Source: Alkalihalobacillus pseudalcaliphilus
GTDB lineage: Bacteria; Bacillota; Bacilli; Bacillales; Bacillaceae_D
Reading direction: 5' to 3'
NCBI RefSeq assembly: GCF_028610675.1
Contig: NZ_JAQQWS010000020.1
Location: forward strand, 1-39,854
Length of the DNA stretch: 39,854 nucleotides
Shown piece by piece: positions 7,151 through 15,751 of this stretch. The notes below the pieces were generated by a model. It ran no database searches and was not told the DNA's origin. It worked only from the letters and a program-made list of their open reading frames with translations. Within the stretch, counting starts at the first letter, position 1; each line of letters begins with the position of its first letter. The translations under genes were made by a program, and so were the position numbers.

Positions 7151-8137
7151 TCATTCGTTATCATTCAAATCAAAATTAATGCGATTAAGTAGGTCAACTG
7201 CTTCAAAAACAACGGTTGGATGTAGCATAGGTATCATGTGACCAATATCTGGTATGACTTGTAATTCAGAGTTCTTTAGTTCGTTATTTAATCTTTCACC
7301 TTGTTCAATAGTTCCAAATGAGTCCTCTTCACCAACTACAATTACAGTAGGTTTATCTATATCGGAATAAGTTGCACTTATTTCTTTAGAAGTTTTGGGA
7401 AATTCTAAGACATCCTCACGATTAGCTTTAAATTGGTTTGGTCTAAAACCTAATGCAATAGTTTCCTCTAAATATCCCACAGGTGCATTTTCAGGAAAAA
7501 AAGTTGAGCTTACAGTATTACTAGCTAAATTCTTACCTAAAGGTGTTTTCAACATTGTATTTAACAACACATCACCTACAATGGGAGTAGTCACTATTTT
7601 AGATAATGTATCCCCGTTTTCTGCTGGATAACCTTCTTTATACATAGCTGCTCCTAACAATATAATGCCTTCCACTTCGTCTGGAAATTGCTGTGTATAA
7701 GAAAGTGTCATTGTTCCGCTCCATGAATGTCCAACAATAATAATCGGTTCATCAATTCCTATTTCTTTTAAAGCATTTCTAATTAATGTTGCCTGAGAAA
7801 TAGGTGTCACATTTCCTTCCGACCTTTCACTATAACCATAGCCAGGACGGTCAAATGCAATTCCCTGATAACCTTGAGAAGCTACTAAATGAAGTACATC
7901 CTTATAGTCATTTCCAGAAAGCATGGCCCCATGTAAGAAAACAATTGGCTGACCCTCTCCTTGTGTATAATAATGTAGCTTCACGCCATCAACAGTTATA
8001 AATTCGCCTTTTGGAGGGAACGCATTTTCTCCATTCTTCATTTCAATTATGTTATAAACATATAAACCTAAAAACAGTATCAAAATTACTATTAATCCAA
8101 TAATCAATTTCTTTCCTCTTTTCAATTTTAATTTCAT
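7151..8137 (-). CDS. membrane-anchored alpha/beta hydrolase
   Basis: A 328-aa alpha/beta-hydrolase with an N-terminal anchor (basic residues 2-10, hydrophobic 11-28), so the catalytic part probably faces the outside. Oxyanion HG is at 69-70, FDRPGYGYS at 95-103, nucleophile elbow GHSWSG with Ser138, acid Asp272 (GEEDSFG) and His300 (GHMIP). The triad is complete. Substrate unknown; such proteins include esterases, lipases and haloperoxidase-like enzymes. It lies 90 bases after a double-domain TetR gene on the same strand, and its promoter region has the same operator-like palindrome as that regulator, so it is probably the regulated target. Confidence 0.85.
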   Translation of the reverse strand: MKLKLKRGKKLIIGLIVILILFLGLYVYNIIEMKNGENAFPPKGEFITVDGVKLHYYTQGEGQPIVFLHGAMLSGNDYKDVLHLVASQGYQGIAFDRPGYGYSERSEGNVTPISQATLIRNALKEIGIDEPIIIVGHSWSGTMTLSYTQQFPDEVEGIILLGAAMYKEGYPAENGDTLSKIVTTPIVGDVLLNTMLKTPLGKNLASNTVSSTFFPENAPVGYLEETIALGFRPNQFKANREDVLEFPKTSKEISATYSDIDKPTVIVVGEEDSFGTIEQGERLNNELKNSELQVIPDIGHMIPMLHPTVVFEAVDLLNRINFDLNDNE

Positions 8138-8181
8138 TTCTCCTTTTAATAAATCATTTACATACTATAAAATATTATAAA

Positions 8182-8202
8182 AACGTACTATTCAGTATGT
8201 TT
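8182..8202 (-). promoter_or_regulatory. operator-like palindrome upstream of hydrolase gene
   Basis: CGTAC-N6-GTATG (8184-8199), flanked by A and T runs, just ahead of a TATAAT-like -10 on the minus strand. A near copy, CATAC-N6-GTATG, lies in the promoter of the TetR gene (9059-9074). Shared sequence and spacing suggest one regulator for both. Confidence 0.65.
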
Positions 8203-8227
8203 ATTGTAATAGAAATCCGTAATTAAA

Positions 8228-9013
8228 TTACGGAGCTTTTATTGGTGCTATTCCATTCAAAAGAACTTTAGAAATTGTTTCAAATATAGGCTTTGTTTTA
8301 AAATGTGTCGAGTCAATAATGTATTCAATTAAAATCCCTTTCATTAATGCGTCAATCGTAACACTAATAGATTCAGGATTTAACTCATTAGTAATAAGAC
8401 CTTTTTTCTGCATTTCACCCAAATAAATACCGACACCAGAAATAATTTTCCCATGAATCACTTGTAGCTTTTTATGAATTTCAGGTTCTCTACTTGATAC
8501 AACAAACTCTAGAAAAAGTCTTGAAGAACCTTCATCAAGTTCAATAAAGTCAAATTGCGATTTAAGCCAATTTGTTAAGGCTATTTCTGGATTATCCGCA
8601 GTTAATATTCTATCTATTTGTGATGGAAGAACTTTAAGCTGTTGGGTTAAATTATGTTCTAAAATAGTCAGAAACAAATCCTGCTTACTAGAAAAGTGCC
8701 AATAAACTGCACCTTTCGTCATTCCAGCCTCATAGGCAACTTTGTCTAGCGATGAATTTACATAACCTTTAACAGAAAATACTCTTGTACCTGCTTCGAT
8801 GATTAAAGTTCTCGTATCAGTAAAAACTTCTTTCATATTTGTTTGCTTTTCCTTTAGCCAAACCCTCATATTTTCCTTATTACCAAAATATCTTCTAACC
8901 GTTGTCCAATGAACATCAGCTGAGTCCGCAATTTCGGCAAAAGTAATTTGATCAAACTGCTTTGTTTCAAGTAATTTTTCTGCAACTTGAAAGACTCTAT
9001 CACGAACTGACAA
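8228..9013 (-). CDS. TetR/AcrR family regulator with two tandem DNA-binding domains
   Basis: A 261-aa protein with two complete TetR-type N-terminal domains in series. The first (residues about 1-55) has FAEIADSADVHWTTVRRYFGNKE. The second (about 66-115) has LDKVAYEAGMTKGAVYWHFSSKQ. They are followed by one ligand-binding domain of usual size. Start is TTG at 9013 with GGAGG eight bases upstream. Ordinary TetR proteins are near 190-200 aa, so the extra 60 residues are the additional domain. The gene precedes the hydrolase on the same strand, with matching palindromes in both promoters. It probably represses itself and the hydrolase. Ligand unknown. Confidence 0.85.
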   Translation of the reverse strand: MSVRDRVFQVAEKLLETKQFDQITFAEIADSADVHWTTVRRYFGNKENMRVWLKEKQTNMKEVFTDTRTLIIEAGTRVFSVKGYVNSSLDKVAYEAGMTKGAVYWHFSSKQDLFLTILEHNLTQQLKVLPSQIDRILTADNPEIALTNWLKSQFDFIELDEGSSRLFLEFVVSSREPEIHKKLQVIHGKIISGVGIYLGEMQKKGLITNELNPESISVTIDALMKGILIEYIIDSTHFKTKPIFETISKVLLNGIAPIKAP

Positions 9014-9057
9014 ATAAATACCTCCGATTCTTTAACATTAACCACATTGTTACATAT

Positions 9058-9109
9058 ACATACCTTGTAGTATGTTCATATAATACTAAATAAATGTTTG
9101 AAATGTCAA
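9058..9109 (-). promoter_or_regulatory. promoter and operator of the double-domain TetR gene
   Basis: The -35 TTGACA (9104-9109) and -10 TATTAT (9080-9085) are 18 bp apart. CATAC-N6-GTATG (9059-9074) lies a few bases downstream, where a bound repressor would block transcription. The region 9110-9270 shows nothing else that I can name. Confidence 0.7.
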
Positions 9110-9277
9110 TTATTTTTTCTATTTACTCTAACTACACTTCTCTCCATACAAAATTAACCTAATCGGTAAAAATCCAGATTAACATCTATGTATATTCAAC
9201 ATTTAATCTTGAGCATTATAGCCCGCTGTTTATACAGAAAGTCATTCCCTGCCAAAATCCAACGCAAAAACAAAATT

Positions 9278-9304
9278 CCCTGCCAATATTTTTCCTTGGC
9301 AGGG
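9278..9304 (-). terminator. hairpin downstream of guaA
   Basis: CCCTGCCAA (9278-9286) pairs with TTGGCAGGG (9296-9304), nine exact pairs, with A/T-rich flanks on both sides. It is about 100 bases after the guaA stop and inside the proposed island end, so it may serve guaA or an element gene. The word TCCCTGCC recurs at 9246, which is unexplained. Confidence 0.55.
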
Positions 9305-9404
9305 CTTTTGTCAGGGAACTATCTTATTTTTAGCTTATTTTGTCCATTTTAGCTTCGGGCAAATGCTGTTAAAAGGTATTCCCACTTCAAATTAAGTTGT
9401 AGTC

Positions 9405-9420
9405 TTATTCCCACTCGATC
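9405..9420 (-). other. guaA-proximal attachment site of the island
   Basis: The last codons of guaA (IEWE-stop) form the proximal att site. A partial second copy, TATTCCCACT in the plus orientation, lies at 9377-9386, 20 bases beyond the stop, repeating 9406-9415 exactly over ten bases. It may be a scar of another insertion or part of the element's own end. Confidence 0.6.
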
Positions 9421-10946
9421 GTTGCTGGCGGCTTCGATGTAACATCATAAACAACGCGGTTTACATGCTTAACCTCATTAACAATTCGAGTTGAAATTAA
9501 TTCAAGAACATCCCATGGAATCCGAGCCCAGTCAGAAGTCATACCATCAATTGATGTAACCGCACGAATGCCTACTGTGTAATCGTACGTTCTACCATCA
9601 CCCATAACCCCTACACTTCTCATGTTCGGTAAAGCTGTGAAATACTGCCAAATTTCACGATCTAGGCCAGCTTTTTTAATTTCTTCGCGTAAAATCGCAT
9701 CAGATTCTCTAACTATTTCTAGCTTCTCTTCTGTAATTTCTCCTAATACGCGAATTCCAAGACCTGGACCAGGAAAAGGTTGGCGCCAAACAATCTCATC
9801 TGGAATACCTAACTCCGAGCCTAACGCTCGAACTTCATCCTTAAATAAGGCACTTAACGGTTCGATTAACTTAAACTTCATATCTTCAGGAAGCCCACCA
9901 ACATTATGATGCGATTTAATCGTTTGAGCCGTATCTGTACCACTTTCAATAATATCTGTGTAAAGTGTCCCTTGAGCTAAGAAATCCATATCCGTTAACT
10001 GGTTTGTCTCTTCCTCAAACACATAAATGAACTCATTACCGATAATTTTACGCTTCTCTTCTGGATCAGATACACCTTTTAACTTGTCCATAAAGCGTTC
10101 TTTCGCGTCTACTTTGATTACCTTCATGTTAAATCCTTCACTAAAGGTTTTCATAACGCCTTCCGCTTCATCTTTTCGTAATAAGCCATGATCGATAAAC
10201 ATACATGTTAACTGATCGCCAATCGCCTTATGCAATAGAACAGCAACAACAGATGAATCAACACCACCACTTAAAGCACATAATACATTTTTATTACCAA
10301 CAAGCTCTCTTACTTTTTCAATTTCAAGATCGATAAAGTTTTCCATCGACCATTCGCCTTCACATTGACAAACTTCATAAACGAAATTCTTTAATAACTC
10401 ATTCCCAAATTGAGAATGTCTTACTTCAGGATGGAACTGCACACCATAAAATTTCTTCTCTTCATTACTCATAGCCGCAACTGGGCATGAAGGGTTAGAT
10501 GCATCTACAACAAAGCCAGCCGGCGGTGCTAAAATTAAGTCACCATGACTCATCCAAACAGATTGCTCAATCGGTAAACCTTTAAAGATTTCTGATTGAT
10601 TTTCTACATTAATGTTTGCTTTTCCATATTCACGGTGATCAGCAGCATCTACTTTCCCACCAAAATGCTGTGTCATAAGTTGCATACCATAACAAATTCC
10701 TAGAATTGGAATACCTAAATCAAAAATCGCAGGGTCGCAATGCGGGGCACCTTCAGCATATGCACTGTTAGGTCCTCCAGAGAAAATAATCCCCTTTACA
10801 TTCATCCCTTTTAATTCTTCCGCCGTAATTTTATACGAGTGCAACTCACTGTATACACCTAAATCACGAATACGACGCGTAATTAATTGATTGTATTGCC
10901 CACCAAAATCGAGTACAACAACGATTTCTTGATTTAATTCATTCAT
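9405..10946 (-). CDS. guaA: GMP synthase (glutamine-hydrolysing)
   Basis: Converts XMP to GMP with ATP and glutamine. It is 513 aa when started at the ATG at 10946, which has AAAGGTGGG upstream and gives the length of B. subtilis GuaA. A longer frame from TTG at 10967 would include the ribosome-binding site. The class I glutaminase domain has Cys85 (GICYGMQ), His172 and Glu174 (QFHPEV). The ATP-pyrophosphatase loop SGGVDSS is at 226-232, followed by the dimerisation domain ending PPATIEWE. It follows yeaC-yeaD-yebA on the same strand and has its own guanine riboswitch and terminator. Its 3' end is the proposed integration site of the island. Confidence 0.97.
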   Translation of the reverse strand: MNELNQEIVVVLDFGGQYNQLITRRIRDLGVYSELHSYKITAEELKGMNVKGIIFSGGPNSAYAEGAPHCDPAIFDLGIPILGICYGMQLMTQHFGGKVDAADHREYGKANINVENQSEIFKGLPIEQSVWMSHGDLILAPPAGFVVDASNPSCPVAAMSNEEKKFYGVQFHPEVRHSQFGNELLKNFVYEVCQCEGEWSMENFIDLEIEKVRELVGNKNVLCALSGGVDSSVVAVLLHKAIGDQLTCMFIDHGLLRKDEAEGVMKTFSEGFNMKVIKVDAKERFMDKLKGVSDPEEKRKIIGNEFIYVFEEETNQLTDMDFLAQGTLYTDIIESGTDTAQTIKSHHNVGGLPEDMKFKLIEPLSALFKDEVRALGSELGIPDEIVWRQPFPGPGLGIRVLGEITEEKLEIVRESDAILREEIKKAGLDREIWQYFTALPNMRSVGVMGDGRTYDYTVGIRAVTSIDGMTSDWARIPWDVLELISTRIVNEVKHVNRVVYDVTSKPPATIEWE

Positions 10947-11210
10947 CCTGTTCCCACCTTTTCTCAATTAAAAATCTCGCTCAAAATTGCTGTCTACTTC
11001 AAAAAGACATAAAGCTTGCATAGAACTCTCCAACATTCCACCCTACTTAAGGAATTAATGATACGGTATAGCCTTTCACAAAAGTAAATAGTTTATCACA
11101 CGCCAAGCGAATCAGTAACATCTTTCGTTTAGCACACGCTCGACATCTCACTTTCTGGAACGTCACGCAAAAGAAAAAACTAGAATTTACCAATTATCTC
11201 CGAACAAACG

Positions 11211-11248
11211 AAAAAAAGGCAGAATTCTAGCATGATCTATTCTGCCTT
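11211..11248 (-). terminator. riboswitch-controlled terminator before guaA
   Basis: GGCAGAAT (11218-11225) pairs with ATTCTGCC (11239-11246), followed on the minus strand by seven T. The 5' arm abuts and partly overlaps P1 of the guanine aptamer (11245-11249), the usual design in which ligand binding decides between termination and read-through. Confidence 0.9.
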
Positions 11249-11315
11249 CATAGTCAGACTTTTTACGGTAGCCCGGTAGATACTCTTAGGCCTTATTCCT
11301 AAGGATATACGAAGG
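11245..11315 (-). promoter_or_regulatory. guanine-class purine riboswitch aptamer upstream of guaA
   Basis: P1 CCTTC/GAAGG closes a three-way junction with P2 CTTAGG/CCTAAG, J2/3 TATCTACC, P3 GGGCTACCGTAAAAAGTCT and the 3' junction GACTATG. The specificity base is C, the guanine/hypoxanthine type. About 300 bases separate it from the guaA start. Between the terminator and the gene (10968-11210) I see no further structure that I can name. Confidence 0.93.
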
Positions 11316-11376
11316 TTTTTACTCTATACACTTTTTTTTAAGCTTGGCTACATTTTAACAACAGGAAAAACACTGG

Positions 11377-13584
11377 TCAAGCGGTGATTTTTTGAACAAC
11401 CTCAACCCAACGTTGTTTTTGATTTTTCCAACAATCCCGATCAACAATTCCCCCATATAAAATACGCTCATAATCTTCCGTTAAAATCGTCATTCTTTTT
11501 TGTCCAACTTCCGCATCTATGCGCTCGGCGTACTCTCTTAACGTTTCTCCTTCATACCGCTCATAACCGTGCCATTTTAAATACCAAAGCAGATTTACAT
11601 AAGCATCCGCAAAAACTTGTTCATCTTCTCTACGAGTGTATCTCCATATAATGAAGCGCTTCATTATTTTTTTACGGTAAAGAATAGCGACTAATAGAAA
11701 AATCGTTAATACAATCAACACCGGAATTAAATTAATACTAATTCCTGTGCCACCTGTACCAGACGCATTTTCCTCTTCATCGACTGGCTCACCCTCTTCC
11801 AGCATTTCTTCATCTGGCTCTTCCATATCTGGTGTCTCCATGTCAGGCGCTTCATCCGGATCCATAACATCATCAAATTCAGGCTGGTCAGACGCAAAAG
11901 GAAATGAGTGTGTATACCCTTTTGTAGGCTCAAATGGCACCCAGCCAACCCCTTCAAAATACACTTCTACCCATGAATGGGCATTGCCATTGGTCACTTC
12001 ATACGTGTGAATGCCCCCTTCTGAGCCAATAATATTCCCATTGGTAAACCCCTTTACCCATCTAGCCGGAATATCATTTGCCCTTAACAAGACAACCATC
12101 GAAGTCGAGAAATTATCACAATACCCTCGCTGCGTATCAAAAAGGAATTGATCGACGTAGTCTTGCCCTTCTTGTGGTACAGGAACATTTTCTGTTTCGT
12201 ATTCAAAATCCGGCCCAGACAAATAACGCTCTATAGCTTTAGCTTGGTCATATACATTCGTTTCATCGGCGATTAATTCAGCCGCAAGCTCCCTCACTCG
12301 GTCTGGCAGCTCATCTGGTAGCTGCAAATAATAATCATAAATGTCGCCATTAGTTATGGAATCAACCGTTATTTCACGTAATTCATCCAAATTATACGTC
12401 GGATATGCGTACGTCAGCCCATAATAATCTAAGGTGACATCATTATAGTCCGTGTCATACACACTCACCTTTGTCGTAAAAGCATCTAATCCCCAGTCGT
12501 ATATCGCCCCTTCGCCATTTTCAAAGCTAGAGCCATTGAGGATGTTTTGGTCAAGCTCTAAGAATTCCCCCGGGTAAAAAATGTGAGGGAACACCGCTTT
12601 TTCTTCATCCACAAATGAAACTATCGCTGTTAAAATTTCATCCTCTTCCTCATAATCACTAAATTCATTCCAGGTCCCTTGCTGTGGTGTTGTCGTTTCC
12701 CAACCATGACCCGTATAATAATCCTTCGTTTCTCCTCGCCAGTAATGACCTCTTGTTGTTTCAGCTTGAAAAAGCGGCGTAGTATCTTGAATAAATCCAC
12801 CGCCAAGCCTTTCATCATTAGTCCCATAACCAATTCTCTGTACAGAACCACCAGAGCCAGAAAGACCTAATACCTGGCGTATACCTGGCATCGGATCCTC
12901 CCAAACCGCTTCATTTTTGGGCATACTAATTGCAAAAGCACTTGCCAAAATAAGTATGGTCGCCATCATGATACCTAAGCGAACCGGTACACTTTTAGAA
13001 ACCTCATTTAGGCTTTCCTTCTCTATCATTCTATAAACAGCAGAAAGCCCAACTAATAGAAAACCAACAATAAAAACGCGAATAATTGCATAATTCGCCT
13101 CATACAAGGTAAACGTATCAATGACCGCCACATAAACAATCGTGAATATAAAAAAGAATAAAGTCCTTCTTACAAAGACCGTCCAATAAAAAAGTAAATA
13201 ACTTAATATCGCTAGTAAAAGGAAAAATAAAAAGCTCCGAAAAATATCCGTCAAATCTTGAAATTGGCCACTTAATAAATACGATATATTTTGGGATAAG
13301 TCTGCAAATAACGCCAACACCCAATCAATCGATAAAAATGACCCTTCAAAAAACATGATCTTTAAACTAAAAGCGATTAAACCGAACTTAATTAACGCAG
13401 ATATAAATATGGGTAATTGCATAAAAGTAAGGATAAAAAATACCGCTGTTACCAGCACAAATAAAAATATATAACCAGTATCAGTTACTTGTGGTAATGG
13501 TAAAATCCACTCAATTAACAGCAAAAAACTCAAAACGTATAAGAGGAAGTCCCGACCAAACTCCAGCTTCTTGTTCTTAAACAT
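11377..13584 (-). CDS. yebA: membrane transglutaminase-like protein (YebA/TgpA family)
   Basis: A 735-aa membrane protein with five to six N-terminal helices (to about residue 220), an extracellular region with a transglutaminase-like domain, an acidic linker (570-606, rich in D and E), one more helix (618-637) and a cytoplasmic C-terminal domain (YVNLLWYLKWHGYERYEGE near 663). The catalytic Cys489 (RGYCDNFS) and His536 (AHSWVEVYF) are present. The usual Asp is Glu552 (FEPT). Last of the yeaC-yeaD-yebA cluster, 12 bases after yeaD. Function unknown in Bacillus. The P. aeruginosa relative TgpA is essential. Confidence 0.9.
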   Translation of the reverse strand: MFKNKKLEFGRDFLLYVLSFLLLIEWILPLPQVTDTGYIFLFVLVTAVFFILTFMQLPIFISALIKFGLIAFSLKIMFFEGSFLSIDWVLALFADLSQNISYLLSGQFQDLTDIFRSFLFFLLLAILSYLLFYWTVFVRRTLFFFIFTIVYVAVIDTFTLYEANYAIIRVFIVGFLLVGLSAVYRMIEKESLNEVSKSVPVRLGIMMATILILASAFAISMPKNEAVWEDPMPGIRQVLGLSGSGGSVQRIGYGTNDERLGGGFIQDTTPLFQAETTRGHYWRGETKDYYTGHGWETTTPQQGTWNEFSDYEEEDEILTAIVSFVDEEKAVFPHIFYPGEFLELDQNILNGSSFENGEGAIYDWGLDAFTTKVSVYDTDYNDVTLDYYGLTYAYPTYNLDELREITVDSITNGDIYDYYLQLPDELPDRVRELAAELIADETNVYDQAKAIERYLSGPDFEYETENVPVPQEGQDYVDQFLFDTQRGYCDNFSTSMVVLLRANDIPARWVKGFTNGNIIGSEGGIHTYEVTNGNAHSWVEVYFEGVGWVPFEPTKGYTHSFPFASDQPEFDDVMDPDEAPDMETPDMEEPDEEMLEEGEPVDEEENASGTGGTGISINLIPVLIVLTIFLLVAILYRKKIMKRFIIWRYTRREDEQVFADAYVNLLWYLKWHGYERYEGETLREYAERIDAEVGQKRMTILTEDYERILYGGIVDRDCWKNQKQRWVEVVQKITA

Positions 13585-13596
13585 GCTCGTCCTCCT

Positions 13597-14763
13597 CTAT
13601 TTACTTCCCGATAAATAAAAATAATTAGTTTTAATACCAACTCTATCAAGTTCGTGAATCAATCTCTGTTCTCTTTCTGTTTTATGAACAAGACAAACCT
13701 CAATTCCAATCCGCCTCTGCTTCAACTTTGTCAGGGCTTGTACCGTTTCCTTTGTTAATTCCGCACATACAAAATATACGGTTGACTCTAGCCATCGATC
13801 ATAGATTTTATCAATACTTAACGGTTGTTCTAACCCTTTAACTTCAGAGAAAATCTCTAATCCTTTGTATAAATGATTAGCTGAGATCTCCTTAACGACC
13901 CAATCTTCTAATCTAACAGAGAGCGTGACAGAGCTCTGTGACGCTAAAAAAGTAACCAAAATCGAGGCTGCTAATTCAATCGACTTCTCAAACACTTTCT
14001 CATCATTAGCATATACATAGGGATCATAAACAATCACAACACCTTCACCGCGGAATGATTCAAATTCCTTCGTCATTAACTCCATCGACCGTGCCGACTG
14101 CTTCCAGTCAATACTTGTTAATTTGTCACCAGGTATGTAATGACGGACAGTCGAAAGATTTCGTTCCTCACCAAGTTCTTTTGTCTTTATTTTGCCCTCA
14201 ATCGACTCTGTTTGCTTACTATGAGGTAAATGCTGAATACGTTGATACCTCGGGTAGACATGAACCATTGTTTGACATGCGATCACTCTTTTTTTCTCAA
14301 AAAAACCAAATAAATCACCGAAATACAATTCTACGTACTCAAATTCAAATTGCCCTCTTTTTACTTCATGAATTGTATAACTGTAGGTAAATTCCTTCTG
14401 AAAGGTAAAGAAAAAGAAAGCACCTGATTGATTAACATCACCTAAATGATCGACTACACGATCACGTACCCTCATATAAAAAAAGGGCATATAGGATTTC
14501 TTCCTAATATGTATGTCAACCTGTATGTGGTCACCCGCTTTAACGACGTCAGGTTGAATAATGCGTGAAACCTCAAATCCTTTGAAAGGCATTATAAAGA
14601 AAAGGAGCGTTATACCAATTACTGTAATGACACTATAAAATAAAAACCACGCTACAAACTGCCCCTGAAACATCGCATAGGCAAACACACTAATCACTGT
14701 AACGATTAACAAAATTATTTTTAGCGTTGATTGAAGCGCTTTAGGTACTTTTACTTTTTTCAC
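13597..14763 (-). CDS. yeaD: DUF58 family protein
   Basis: A 388-aa protein with two N-terminal membrane helices (residues about 13-57) and a DUF58 domain whose hallmark YIPGDKLTSIDWKQSAR is at 209-225, followed by a von Willebrand A-like fold (VVIVYDPYVYANDE). Start is GTG at 14763, overlapping the yeaC stop by four bases (GTGA), so the two are translationally coupled. MoxR ATPase, DUF58 protein and transglutaminase commonly form one module, thought to assemble or activate a membrane complex. No enzyme activity is established for YeaD. Confidence 0.9.
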   Translation of the reverse strand: MKKVKVPKALQSTLKIILLIVTVISVFAYAMFQGQFVAWFLFYSVITVIGITLLFFIMPFKGFEVSRIIQPDVVKAGDHIQVDIHIRKKSYMPFFYMRVRDRVVDHLGDVNQSGAFFFFTFQKEFTYSYTIHEVKRGQFEFEYVELYFGDLFGFFEKKRVIACQTMVHVYPRYQRIQHLPHSKQTESIEGKIKTKELGEERNLSTVRHYIPGDKLTSIDWKQSARSMELMTKEFESFRGEGVVIVYDPYVYANDEKVFEKSIELAASILVTFLASQSSVTLSVRLEDWVVKEISANHLYKGLEIFSEVKGLEQPLSIDKIYDRWLESTVYFVCAELTKETVQALTKLKQRRIGIEVCLVHKTEREQRLIHELDRVGIKTNYFYLSGSK

Positions 14764-15716
14764 GATGATAACGCCCTTGATTTAACAACTGGCACTTCTG
14801 TTCTTTTTAAAATGTCTTTTAAAATATGAGAAATCGTAATATTCGCCAATTTGGCATCAGTCGTTAAGAGGATTCGATGACTCAATACATTCATTGCGAG
14901 ATGTTTGACATCATCAGGAATCACAAAACTTCTCCCTTGAATAAGAGCATACGCTTGTGCTGCTTTCATTAACGCAATTGTCCCACGTGGACTTACACCG
15001 AGATCCACAGAACGGTGTGCTCTCGTGGCGTGGGTTAAACGTACGATATACGATTTAACCTGGACATCAACCCGAACACGATTCACTTCTTCTTGAAGCG
15101 CTAGGATTTGTTCAGTTGTTAAAACAGGAGCAATACCATCATCCATCATACCTTCTTCAATCCGACTTAACATTTCAAGCTCTTCATTGATACTCGGATA
15201 CCCAATTTGAAGTTTGATTAAAAATCGATCTAACTGTGCCTCTGGTAAAGGAAATGTCCCCGCATATTCGACCGGGTTTTGTGTAGCCATCACAAAAAAA
15301 GGTTTGCTTAAATGACGAGTTTCCCCATCAATCGTTATACTCGCTTCTTCTAACGATTCAAGTAAAGCTGATTGTGTTTTAGGTGAGGTTCGATTGATTT
15401 CATCAGCCAAAACAATATTTGCCATAATCGGTCCTGGTCTAAAAGTGAACGATTGCGACTGTTGATTATATATCGATACACCCGTTACATCTGACGGTAA
15501 CAAATCTGGCGTAAATTGAATTCTTTTAAACTCTGCACCAATAGACTGTGCCATCGATTTCACGAGTAATGTTTTTCCGACTCCTGGAACGTCCTCTAAT
15601 AAAACATGGCCATCTGCCAATAAAGCCGTCAGGCAGAGCTCGATTTCTTTTCGTTTCCCAACTACCGTTCTTTCTATATTTTCGATAATTTGATTAATTT
15701 GTTTTGCAGCAGTCAT
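14760..15716 (-). CDS. yeaC: MoxR-family AAA+ ATPase
   Basis: A 318-aa AAA ATPase of the MoxR type. Walker A EDVPGVGKTLL is near residues 41-51, Walker B IVLADEINR at 101-109, and the sensor segment ATQNPVEYAGTFPLPEAQ follows at about 146-163. Such ATPases act as chaperones that insert cofactors or assemble complexes with VWA/DUF58 partners, here YeaD, encoded next with a four-base overlap. ATG start with a GGGGGC site upstream. First gene of the cluster that leads into guaA, as in B. subtilis. Confidence 0.93.
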   Translation of the reverse strand: MTAAKQINQIIENIERTVVGKRKEIELCLTALLADGHVLLEDVPGVGKTLLVKSMAQSIGAEFKRIQFTPDLLPSDVTGVSIYNQQSQSFTFRPGPIMANIVLADEINRTSPKTQSALLESLEEASITIDGETRHLSKPFFVMATQNPVEYAGTFPLPEAQLDRFLIKLQIGYPSINEELEMLSRIEEGMMDDGIAPVLTTEQILALQEEVNRVRVDVQVKSYIVRLTHATRAHRSVDLGVSPRGTIALMKAAQAYALIQGRSFVIPDDVKHLAMNVLSHRILLTTDAKLANITISHILKDILKRTEVPVVKSRALSS

Positions 15717-15751
15717 CTGTGCCCCCGTTTCTCTTTGTTATACATACAAAG

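Noticed and set aside
9622..9909. 95-aa plus-strand ORF opposite guaA
   Set aside because: Antisense shadow of guaA with no start signal.
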